NCBI GenBank assembly: GCA_016839635.1
Contig: JAEOTV010000263.1
Location: 1 to 11,291 of the forward strand
From: Promethearchaeota archaeon
GTDB lineage: Archaea > Asgardarchaeota > Lokiarchaeia > Sigynarchaeales > SOKP01
DNA: 11,291 nt
Direction: 5' to 3'
In this document: positions 1 to 6,173 of the stretch, one piece after another
Layout: each line of letters starts with the position of its first letter
Position numbering within the stretch: position 1 is the stretch's first letter
Translations under genes and position numbers: made by a program
The notes under the pieces: model-generated
Told to the model about the DNA's origin: nothing
Database searches by the model: none
What the model saw: the letters and a program-made list of their open reading frames with translations, nothing else

Positions 1-144
1 ATTTAGATCGGATAATCTAATAAAAAATAAATAAGAAAGATTAGGTTAATTTTCCAACTTTTTATTATTATTCCTTTATATGTGAAGAAATTAGAAAATT
101 GTTTACCCAAAGCCATTTAAATATGAACATCTCTTATCTCTTAA

Positions 145-153
145 TTATAAGAT
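145..153 (+). promoter_or_regulatory. TATA-like box for the 177-440 gene
   Basis: TTATAAGAT lies with its centre about 28 bases before the ATG at 177. That is the usual TATA-to-start distance for a leaderless archaeal transcript, and no Shine-Dalgarno sequence precedes the ATG. The box overlaps a weak dyad (TTATCT at 134-139, AGATAA at 150-155) that could be an operator. AT-rich DNA produces such boxes by chance, so this is suggestive only. Confidence 0.35.
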
Positions 154-176
154 AATAATCCTACGTGATAGATTAA

Positions 177-440
177 ATGTATAACAAAGAAAGTTTCATG
201 GTTGTTATTGAAAAGGCAAAGATCACCCGTAATTTAGCACTTTTAGAAGACGTTCACTTCTGTATTTTGGAACGCTTAGAATATCTCCAGAACTGCGATA
301 GAAGACGCTTGAATAAGAGGAATTTCACCATCAAAAAGGAAATTGAGGAATTGGAACAATTAAATCTCCTCATATTTCACATCAATGCTAAATTACAAGC
401 CAATATTCACATGGGATTAAAAAAACATCATAAAAAATAA
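177..440 (+). CDS. small hypothetical protein upstream of ardC-like gene
   Basis: This encodes 87 residues that I do not recognise. The protein is basic and appears mostly helical: a hydrophobic stretch near residues 18-37 is followed by a charged helix with many Glu, Lys and Arg residues, and it ends in a His/Lys-rich tail. There are two Cys residues but no zinc-binding pattern. Start choice is uncertain; ATG at 177 fits a leaderless transcript, and a second in-frame ATG lies at 198. It stops 18 bases before the ArdC-like gene in the same direction, so the two are probably co-transcribed. By position it may be an accessory protein of a mobile-element cassette. That role is inference from context, not from any motif. 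Confidence 0.6.
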   Translation: MYNKESFMVVIEKAKITRNLALLEDVHFCILERLEYLQNCDRRRLNKRNFTIKKEIEELEQLNLLIFHINAKLQANIHMGLKKHHKK

Positions 441-441
441 A

Positions 442-448
442 AGGAGGG
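442..448 (+). promoter_or_regulatory. Shine-Dalgarno site for the ardC-like gene
   Basis: AGGAGGG sits 10 bases before the ATG at 459. It is a strong ribosome binding site and fixes that start. It also implies translation as the second gene of an operon with the 177-440 gene. Confidence 0.75.
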
Positions 449-458
449 TAAATTAAAA

Positions 459-1358
459 ATGGAATCCAAGACCAAAAAGACCTATAAAAGCTCTTTTACT
501 CCAGAGCAAAAAGAGGAGTACAAAAAGAAAAAAGAAGCCGAGAAAGAACAATTGTATGAACTCTATAAAAAGTTTGTAGAGAAACACACCATTCGCGATT
601 TTATCGGTATAATCGCCAGTTATAAGACCATGCATAAATATTCTCTTAGGAATATGTGTTTAGTGTTAGCTCAAACTGAGCAACGCCAAGATAAGAAGTT
701 TGTAGGAGTTCTTAACAGTTTTCAGAATTGGAAAAAACAAGATATCCAAGTTTTAAAAGGCTCAAAAGCCTATAAGGTATTAGTCCCTATTTTTAAGAAA
801 ATAAAGACCTTAGAATTTGAATCCGATGGAGAAGAAAAAGAAAAAGATAGGCAGACATTAGCCTTTTTTAAAATTGGGAATACCTTTGATATATCCATGA
901 CTACAGAATATAAGAACTACCTAAAGGAATCCGAAGAAATCGACAAGGTCATTATGAAAAATGCGGAAATTGACTATAACATCGCCTTAGACTTTGCCAA
1001 AGATAACTTTCCAGAGTTAACCATTAAGGAAGATTTCAAACCCCAAGACACCAAAGGACAATACGACCCCGCTACCAAAGAAATCGTTCTCTATGAACAA
1101 TCAAGCCACACGGTACTGCATGAACTATCACATCATGTTGTTAAACATTGTCTAGACCTTAATATTCCCTATGCCAAGAATGAAGTGTTGGCAGAGTTAG
1201 GTGCATATCTTATAATGATTCGCTTTGACGAGCATATTGACTATAATTTCAAGTATAGCAATATCTGGAGTAATCGAATAACAGATACTTTTGAATTGGA
1301 GGAGTTCGAGCAATATTTTAAGAATTTGACTACATTTCTTAATACAATTAAATTATAA
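459..1358 (+). CDS. ArdC-like antirestriction protein with zincin domain
   Basis: The 299-residue protein has the two-part ArdC layout. Residues 1-31 are a Lys/Glu-rich lead. Residues about 32-112 match the N-terminal ssDNA-binding domain of ArdC: a Y-S-x-R-N core at 61-65, W91 and K100-G101 followed by a beta strand. The C-terminal half is a zinc metallopeptidase-like domain with HELSHH at 221-226 (H221 and H225 as ligands, E222 as base) and a downstream A-E-L-G-A element whose E246 is the likely third ligand. ArdC proteins are carried by plasmids, conjugative elements and viruses and protect incoming DNA against host restriction; that role is known for the family, not shown here. The gene uses more C-ending codons (ACC, ATC, GCC) than most neighbours, which fits recent arrival. 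Confidence in the family is high; in the protective role, moderate. Confidence 0.85.
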   Translation: MESKTKKTYKSSFTPEQKEEYKKKKEAEKEQLYELYKKFVEKHTIRDFIGIIASYKTMHKYSLRNMCLVLAQTEQRQDKKFVGVLNSFQNWKKQDIQVLKGSKAYKVLVPIFKKIKTLEFESDGEEKEKDRQTLAFFKIGNTFDISMTTEYKNYLKESEEIDKVIMKNAEIDYNIALDFAKDNFPELTIKEDFKPQDTKGQYDPATKEIVLYEQSSHTVLHELSHHVVKHCLDLNIPYAKNEVLAELGAYLIMIRFDEHIDYNFKYSNIWSNRITDTFELEEFEQYFKNLTTFLNTIKL

Positions 1359-1402
1359 TCAAGTTAATTGAAGAATAAAGATTTATTTTTTATATAATAA
1401 AG

Positions 1403-1429
1403 AAAAAAAAAAATTTAGTTATTTTTTTT
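1403..1429. terminator. convergent T-tract terminators
   Basis: Between the convergent ArdC-like and histone genes lie an A-tract at 1403-1413 (11 As, so a T-tract for the minus-strand histone transcript) and a T-tract at 1422-1429 (8 Ts, for the plus-strand transcript). Archaeal RNA polymerase terminates at such T-runs without a hairpin. Each tract lies just past the stop codon of the gene it would terminate. Confidence 0.55.
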
Positions 1430-1438
1430 CATCCATGC

Positions 1439-1686
1439 CTACTTATATTTGATTGATAATAAAAGATCGTTCTTTGTAATCTTTTTTCGGTTTGCATGCA
1501 TGGTAAATGTTCTTGCTTGCTCAGTTAATGCTGTTGCGGTCTTCTCTAAGTGGTCAATTAACAAGTCAACAGCGTTTCTAGCAACGATGCTAGCGCCTTG
1601 CTGTTTCATCAACCGCCTAATAGGAGACCAGGCAAAATTCCACTCAAAGTCGATTCGACTTTCGATCTGTGTTTTTTCTTAGCCAT
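1439..1686 (-). CDS. archaeal (Asgard-type) histone, reading frame broken by a -1 shift
   Basis: Reading the minus strand, ATG at 1686-1684 with a strong GGAGG site begins M-A-K-K-K, but that frame ends after about 25 codons. The -1 frame, entered at the A6 run (plus-strand 1672-1677), runs to TAG at 1439 and encodes a clear histone fold: helix 1 S-P-I-R-R-L-M-K-Q-Q-G, loop 1 with A-S-I-V-A, a long helix 2 beginning R-N-A-V-D-L-L, loop 2 with R-K-K-I-T-K-N-D (the T-x-x-D element) and helix 3 L-L-L-S-I. Joined, the protein would be 82 residues with a short basic tail typical of Asgard histones. The -1 frame has no start codon of its own and meets TAA at the 5' end, so a single missing A or a ribosomal slip is required. 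The 248-base span is one base short of a multiple of three. A sequencing error in the homopolymer, a true mutation and programmed slippage all remain possible. Confidence 0.8.
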
Positions 1687-1695
1687 AGTCTTATT

Positions 1696-1700
1696 CCTCC
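1696..1700 (-). promoter_or_regulatory. Shine-Dalgarno site of the histone gene
   Basis: On the minus strand GGAGG lies nine bases before the ATG at 1686. It supports that start even though the histone fold is in the -1 frame, and so argues for one gene interrupted near its 5' end. Confidence 0.75.
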
Positions 1701-1762
1701 AACTTTTTTAACTTAAATTTTTAAAAATTTGAGTTTTTAATTTTTTTTAAAGTTATTAGTAA

Positions 1763-2005
1763 AGTGTCTTAGATAATATAATATCTGAAGAGTTATTTAA
1801 ATGTTATGGCAAATCAGAAGAGTTTCATGAGTTAAATGAAAAAAAATTTACGACAAAAAATTTTTGTTATAAAAAAATGGTCATCATCTATGATCATTGG
1901 ACTGTTGATCATAGTGAAGATATGAAATGTTTTTGTTTTGATCACCATTATTCAAATATTAAGTTTGATAAATTAACTTTTTATCTTAGTTTCGCTATGA
2001 CTTAG
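1763..2005 (+). pseudogene. coding-like remnant, unrecognised
   Basis: An 80-codon open frame runs between TAA (1760-1762) and TAG (2003-2005) in a region of roughly 25% GC, where stops should come about every 11-13 codons. It has no start codon at its beginning; the first good ATG is at 1877. The product is rich in His, Asp, Cys, Phe and Tyr, for example Y-D-H-W-T-V-D-H-S-E-D followed by F-C-F-D-H-H-Y. The composition is protein-like but I recognise no family. The same frame after 2005 contains frequent stops. A decayed gene, possibly from a mobile element, is the likeliest reading, but chance cannot be excluded. Confidence 0.25.
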
Positions 2006-2269
2006 TGGTGAATTAATAAAAATATGATTAATAAAAGTGATCCGCAATAAATGTTAACATCATCAATTATGTGATCATATAATGGTCAACCATTCGAAAA
2101 AGATGAAGTAATTTTTGTAGAATCAAAATTATTCGAATATTAAAATTGTATAAATCTTCTCTAATATAAGGTTTATTGAGATTTAATGACGAATTATAAA
2201 ATTTTTTATTAAAAAAAATAATCCTTATTGGATGACTTAATATTTATTATCTGATCATATCAATTTAGT
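1888..2269. repeat. TGATCATA octamer cluster with a 27-base inverted repeat
   Basis: The octamer TGATCATA occurs at 1906-1913, 2072-2079 and 2262-2269, and inverted (TATGATCA) at 1889-1896. I found no further exact copy elsewhere in the window. The first two form a perfect inverted repeat, CTATGATCA (1888-1896), a 9-base spacer, then TGATCATAG (1906-1914). The core TGATCA is itself a palindrome, so a dimeric DNA-binding protein is a natural reader. The function is unknown; it could be an operator for the neighbouring genes or a maintenance site of a mobile element. Confidence 0.5.
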
Positions 2270-2433
2270 TATAATTGAATTAAGAAAGAAACATTAATTT
2301 CAATCTAGAGATCTTAGAAGTAATTGAAAAATAATCAATCATAAATTTATCATGAGAATAAACAACTTCAATTTTTAGAGAATAATAGTGAAATTTTATA
2401 ATTTAAAAGAAAAATTTTAATTAAATCTGATTA
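2006..2433. other. gene-free AT-rich stretch
   Basis: No open frame of useful length, RNA gene or insertion-sequence end is visible on either strand. Apart from two of the TGATCATA copies, the stretch is low-complexity A/T sequence with stops in all frames. It is either long upstream DNA of the proteasome gene or decayed sequence. Confidence 0.4.
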
Positions 2434-2440
2434 TTTATAT
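2434..2440 (+). promoter_or_regulatory. TATA-like box for the proteasome gene
   Basis: TTTATAT lies about 57 bases before ATG 2494, which would give a leader of about 30 bases. The leader contains only a weak purine-rich stretch (AAGAGAAAAAAG) before the ATG. The spacing is plausible but the sequence is AT-rich, so confidence is limited. Confidence 0.3.
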
Positions 2441-2493
2441 TATCAAAATAGTGCTTAATTTGAGTAATAAATCCTAAAAAGAGAAAAAAGATT

Positions 2494-3111
2494 ATGTCGC
2501 AAGAAATAATGATTCCTGGAAGTGTCGCAGTAGCTATTAAGTGTAAGGATGGTGTTGTGCTTGGAAATGATAGAAGGGCTACATGGGGTTACACAGTTAC
2601 TAATAAATCAACCCAAAAAGTTTTTAAGATTACCGATTACATTGGTCTAACATGTTATGGTCTTATCGGTGATTTTCAGATACTAGTACGGATTCTTCGG
2701 GCACAAGCTAACTTGTATGAGTTAGAAACAGGTGAGAGGATTTCTACTAGAAGCATGGGAAAAATGGTGTCTAACTATTTATATTCAAGGAAAATGGCTC
2801 CGCTATATACTAATCTAGTTATAGCTGGAATGGACGAGGATGGACCAAAATTATATACTCTTGATGCCATTGGTTCACTTATGGAAGATGATTATGGAAC
2901 TGCTGGGACAGGTATGTTACTTTCGATTGGTATTTTAGAAGCTGAGTATAAAAAAGATATGACTATTGCCGCTGGTGAAAAGTTAGTAGAAAAAGCAATT
3001 AGAAACTCAATTGCTCGAGATGCTATGACTGGTAATGGAATTGATATTTTGACATTTACTAAAGATGGTCCCAAAGAGAAGTATTTAGAGATCAAAGAAC
3101 TAGGAGAATAA
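2494..3111 (+). CDS. psmB: proteasome beta-type subunit with Ser at the nucleophile position
   Basis: The 205 residues align over their length with archaeal 20S proteasome beta subunits, the ring components that cleave unfolded proteins inside the barrel. A nine-residue leader ends in Gly, followed by S10 where mature subunits begin with the catalytic Thr1. The other active-site positions are kept: D26 (Asp17), R28 (Arg19) and K42 (Lys33), then G-T-A-G-T-G (T139 near Ser129) and R-D-A-M-T-G (D176 near Asp166, T179 at Ser169). The central G-D-x-Q-x-L-V-R element and the L-D-A-I-G-S-L-M-E-D-D-Y-G segment are typical. Many archaea encode two beta subunits, one inactive or structural, and this may be that type. 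Its Gly-Ser junction and retained Lys leave weak activity possible. The RING-protein gene follows after 117 bases in the same direction. The beta-family call is very sure; whether it is catalytic is not. Confidence 0.93.
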   Translation: MSQEIMIPGSVAVAIKCKDGVVLGNDRRATWGYTVTNKSTQKVFKITDYIGLTCYGLIGDFQILVRILRAQANLYELETGERISTRSMGKMVSNYLYSRKMAPLYTNLVIAGMDEDGPKLYTLDAIGSLMEDDYGTAGTGMLLSIGILEAEYKKDMTIAAGEKLVEKAIRNSIARDAMTGNGIDILTFTKDGPKEKYLEIKELGE

Positions 3112-3228
3112 TTTCTTATACCCCAATTTTTATATTTAAAATATTCTGCTATTTTACCAATAAGAATTTATTCAATGCAAGTATACTAATTATTAGATTC
3201 TCATGTATTAAGAACGGGTAAAATCAAG

Positions 3229-5280
3229 TTGAATTTTTCCGATAATAAGTTTAATGATATAAGAGAGATTCATGGTTTCACTAAAGATGAGATTCTAGAA
3301 ATTAAAAAAATGGTTGTAAAGCTTAAATCTGAAGATTCTGAGGGGATTAAACTCGATGATTATTTAAAATCAAAGCTTCTCCTTTCAACTGAAATTTATG
3401 AGCATTTTTCGAGTTATATTAAGGATCTGAAAAATTTTGCAGAAAGTTATTTATTATCTACTGAAAAATCAGAATACTTTTATTTAAAAAATGAAGTATT
3501 AGAAGAATTACAACTCATTTCGGATAATTTACAAAATCTGAGCTCAAATATTAGGAATATTAAGAGATTAATAAAAAAAAGTTCATTATTAGACGATTCT
3601 TTATTGAAAATAGAAGAACTTCTTAAAGAGAGCACTCATCTTGGGTCTGAAATCCAGCAATCAATTAAAGATTTTAAATCCACCTATGAGGATTCAACAA
3701 GTTTATGGACTGAAATTAATAGAATTAAAAATCTTAATTTCAAATTGAATGAGTTACCTCTTTCAATAAAGAAATGGAGTGAAATTAAAGAATTAATCAC
3801 TTTTATTATAAGTCTAAATGATGTATTTCTGAATAAAAGGAAGAAAGATAAAAAAGAGAGAATTTTAACATTTCATTTTGAAGAAATTTATCAATTTTTC
3901 AATTCAAAAGATGAAAACAAGACTAAATTTTATTCTGATTTAATCAATCTCTTATATTCAAATAAAGTATTTGAAGTATTCCAAGGAGAAGAATTCATCA
4001 ATATTCTTGAAAGGAAAGAAGTTATACAAAATCTTAAGAATTTTATTACTCCATTGCTAAAACAAGTCGTTGAAGAAAAATTACAAAGTATATTTGCTGA
4101 AATAGAAGAATTTGATTTTAAAGAGAAGGATACAAGTGTTAATTTAGGAGCCTTTAGAGAACAGAAAATTAGCACTTTTTTACCAAAAATCGTTGATTAT
4201 TATATTATAGGTTTGGAAAAGAATTTCCAAGAAAAAATCCACGATGTAATGGAGGCAGAAAAATTTGAAGAAATTACGAGTTTCTATTATGATAAAATTG
4301 AAGATTTTTCTGCAAAAGTTAATGAAATTGAAGATTGGATATTTAATATAGAAAATTTCTTGACTCCGTACGAAAATATTACAGCTTCGTTAAGAAAAAT
4401 ATTTTCAAATGTTTCTTCTGAAATATTTCGGAGAAAAAACGAATATTTGAGTTTTATTAAGACCGTTAAGGATGAAGAAACAAGAGTTGAAATTAGAAAG
4501 TTTATCTCAGATAAAATCTCTGAAGTGAATGATTTAATGAGAGTTTATGAGGATGAAGCATCAATTATAATAAAAGAAGAATTTCCTCAATTAAAAAGGA
4601 TTAGAGAAATATTAAAAGAATATAGTATTAAAATCCAGAAAATTAAAGACTCTGTATATAAAACCTTAGACTCTGTTAAAACTAATGATGTAGATATTTA
4701 CCAAGTAATAAAATATTGGGAAGATAGTTTAAACAGAAAAAGACAGCAATTAACTTTTCTAATGTCGTTACTTCTCAATAAGATATTTAAAAGTTTTAAA
4801 GATTTAATTGAAAAAGAAGGAATTCTGTTTGCTACTATTACTGAAATCACTGAACAAACAGAAAATTTTGAAGGATTACCCTTAAATTTTGCACTATCAT
4901 CATTCTTAGCGGAAAAATTATCAGAAGATGAGTTAAAGGAAAGAATTGTTGAGATTAAGTCGAAAGTAAATCAATTAAATAATTCTTTAGGCCTTTATCA
5001 AGTAGAATTAGCAAAATTGGAGATAATTCTATCTAATAGAGTTAAATTAAGAAAAGGAATCTCAGCTTCAGAAGTTCAATGTACGGTTTGTCATAAATTT
5101 ATTAATTTTGCCAAAGATAAAGTAATAACATGTCCTTTCTGTGGGAGCACATACCATTATTTATGTGTTGCTTTTTGGCTTTCAAAATATAATTCTTGTC
5201 CTATGTGTCAAAATAATTTTCTTGAGCCTCATTCAGGATTATTTGAAAGTGAAGAAGATCAAGAATTAGAAAGATATTAG
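3229..5280 (+). CDS. long coiled-coil protein with C-terminal RING-type zinc finger
   Basis: The 683-residue protein is mostly charged helix (residues about 1-610, rich in Lys, Glu, Ile, Leu and Phe, with long coiled-coil stretches and no membrane segment), ending in a zinc finger. The ligands are C618/C621, C635/C638, H643/C646 and C657/C660, the four pairs of a cross-brace fold. The block C-G-S-T-Y-H-x-x-C-x3-W650-L-x5-C-P-x-C closely resembles RING-H2 domains, including the Trp and the Pro after C657 that contact E2 enzymes in eukaryotic E3 ligases. The second ligand pair is C-x2-C rather than C-x-H, as in prokaryotic RING variants. An E3-ligase-like role is inference, strengthened by the proteasome gene just upstream. 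The start is TTG at 3229: no ATG precedes it in frame after a stop at 3187, and a weak GGGT lies nine bases before it. The next in-frame ATG is at 3310. Confidence 0.85.
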   Translation: MNFSDNKFNDIREIHGFTKDEILEIKKMVVKLKSEDSEGIKLDDYLKSKLLLSTEIYEHFSSYIKDLKNFAESYLLSTEKSEYFYLKNEVLEELQLISDNLQNLSSNIRNIKRLIKKSSLLDDSLLKIEELLKESTHLGSEIQQSIKDFKSTYEDSTSLWTEINRIKNLNFKLNELPLSIKKWSEIKELITFIISLNDVFLNKRKKDKKERILTFHFEEIYQFFNSKDENKTKFYSDLINLLYSNKVFEVFQGEEFINILERKEVIQNLKNFITPLLKQVVEEKLQSIFAEIEEFDFKEKDTSVNLGAFREQKISTFLPKIVDYYIIGLEKNFQEKIHDVMEAEKFEEITSFYYDKIEDFSAKVNEIEDWIFNIENFLTPYENITASLRKIFSNVSSEIFRRKNEYLSFIKTVKDEETRVEIRKFISDKISEVNDLMRVYEDEASIIIKEEFPQLKRIREILKEYSIKIQKIKDSVYKTLDSVKTNDVDIYQVIKYWEDSLNRKRQQLTFLMSLLLNKIFKSFKDLIEKEGILFATITEITEQTENFEGLPLNFALSSFLAEKLSEDELKERIVEIKSKVNQLNNSLGLYQVELAKLEIILSNRVKLRKGISASEVQCTVCHKFINFAKDKVITCPFCGSTYHYLCVAFWLSKYNSCPMCQNNFLEPHSGLFESEEDQELERY

Positions 5281-5285
5281 AAAAA

Positions 5286-5297
5286 TTTTTTTTTTTT
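5286..5297 (+). terminator. T-tract terminator after the RING gene
   Basis: Twelve consecutive Ts begin six bases after the stop codon at 5278-5280. This is the typical archaeal intrinsic terminator and separates the RING gene from the acetyltransferase gene. Confidence 0.65.
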
Positions 5298-5345
5298 ATA
5301 AAACAAGTCATCCAAAATATAATATCCGTTCCAAAGATGAATAAA

Positions 5346-5350
5346 AAGGA
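5346..5350 (+). promoter_or_regulatory. Shine-Dalgarno-like site for the acetyltransferase
   Basis: AAGGA lies seven bases before ATG 5358. A TATA-like AAAATATAATATC stretch near 5315-5327 could start a short-leader transcript, giving this gene its own promoter. Confidence 0.45.
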
Positions 5351-5357
5351 AAAATAA

Positions 5358-5813
5358 ATGTCGATAAACCAATTCGTACCCGAGGATTTCGAGATACCCA
5401 CCCTGTTCGAGACAGATCGTTTGCGCCTTCGAATGCTGTCTGTAGATGATGTTGAAAAAGATTTCGAAGCAGTCATCGAAAGTAGGGAGCTTCTTCATAC
5501 TATGTTTGGTGGTCCTTGGCCGAAACCAGGATTCACGCTTGAAGAAAACCTTATCGATCTGGAAAGGCACCAACAAGAGTTCCTCGATCGCAAGGCGTTT
5601 GCCTACACGGTCGTATCCCTGGATGAAACAAAAGTTCTTGGCTGCGTATATATCAATCGATCCGAAAGGTCTAACTCGGATGCAGTTGTTTTCATGTGGG
5701 TGCGTCAGACTGAATACGATGAAGGGTTGGATGAGGTATTGTTCCATACTATAAAGGATTGGATCAGCACAAAATGGCCTTTTAGGAAGGTAGATTACCC
5801 CAGTAGAGTTTAA
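5358..5813 (+). CDS. GNAT-family N-acetyltransferase (RimJ/RimL-like)
   Basis: The 151 residues resemble RimJ/RimL-type acetyltransferases, which transfer an acetyl group from acetyl-CoA to an amine. The opening F-E-T-D-R-L-R-L-R (17-25) is the usual first strand, followed by a helix, a Trp/Pro loop (G-G-P-W-P-K-P-G-F-T) and the strand V-L-G-C-V-Y-I. The segment M-W-V-R-Q-T-E-Y-D-E-G-L-D sits where the acetyl-CoA loop is expected, though the usual Gly-x-Gly/Ala is reduced to G-L-D. Length suits a single compact domain. GC content is well above the flanking genes, with codons such as CGC, CTG, GGC, GTC and CCC that the neighbours use rarely. That points to transfer from a higher-GC organism. 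The substrate is unknown. Confidence 0.82.
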   Translation: MSINQFVPEDFEIPTLFETDRLRLRMLSVDDVEKDFEAVIESRELLHTMFGGPWPKPGFTLEENLIDLERHQQEFLDRKAFAYTVVSLDETKVLGCVYINRSERSNSDAVVFMWVRQTEYDEGLDEVLFHTIKDWISTKWPFRKVDYPSRV

Positions 5814-5919
5814 GTAGAAAAAAGCTAAGTCAATACAGATTATTTCCTAAAATATCTATTTGAGTTATTTTTTAGGTGTTCTACCCTTTTAATTAGATCA
5901 TATACTTGGAGGGAATATA

Positions 5920-6067
5920 ATTAAATTAAGAATTAAATATAGCCCAAAAATTATCATAAAACCTCCACAAACAATTCACTATATGATGAACCTATAAAAA
6001 AGAAAAAACTCTGAAAAATGTAGAAGTTGTAGGTAGGAAGGTTCCTACCCACAAGGACGAAATCTAA
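5920..6067 (+). pseudogene. possible decayed small gene, unrecognised
   Basis: A good GGAGGG site (5908-5913) is followed six bases later by ATT where ATG would be expected, then an open frame of 25 codons to TAA at 5995. Shifting frame at about 5990 opens a second run to TAA at 6065 with protein-like content (V-E-V-V-G-R-K-V-P-T-H-K-D-E-I). One lost start and one frameshift would explain the pattern. I recognise no family, and the region may instead act at the DNA or RNA level. Confidence 0.22.
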
Positions 6068-6095
6068 GAAATCAAAAGGCGATGAATACCTTCCT
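6032..6095. repeat. 18-base inverted repeat with a complementary downstream segment
   Basis: GGTAGGAAGGTTCCTACC (6032-6049) has two perfect 8-base arms around GG. AGGAAGGT within it (6035-6042) is also complementary to ACCTTCCT at 6088-6095. As RNA the segment could switch between a small hairpin and a larger stem; as DNA it could be an operator. It is GC-rich in an otherwise AT-rich stretch and overlaps the possible decayed gene, so coding origin is an alternative. Confidence 0.4.
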
Positions 6096-6173
6096 GAAAT
6101 CCAAATGAAAAAAATTAGTAAGATTATTTATGTCTAATGCTATTTAATAAAAATGATGGGGCAGGATTTGTAA

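Noticed and set aside
1449..1682. 77-codon plus-strand open frame
   Set aside because: It lies antisense to the histone fold, and its Cys/Phe-rich product is what the reverse of the histone codons gives. The minus strand explains the sequence.
2892..4175. Minus-strand open frames inside the proteasome and RING genes
   Set aside because: They have no ribosome site or motif and lie entirely within strongly supported plus-strand genes.
5277..5747. 156-codon minus-strand open frame across the acetyltransferase gene
   Set aside because: It is opposite a clear GNAT gene with its own ribosome site, and the product has no recognisable motif.
5981..6014. C/D box guide RNA (ATGATGA ... CTGA)
   Set aside because: A second C'/D pair at a normal distance is missing, the terminal stem is not convincing, and the boxes are short enough to occur by chance.
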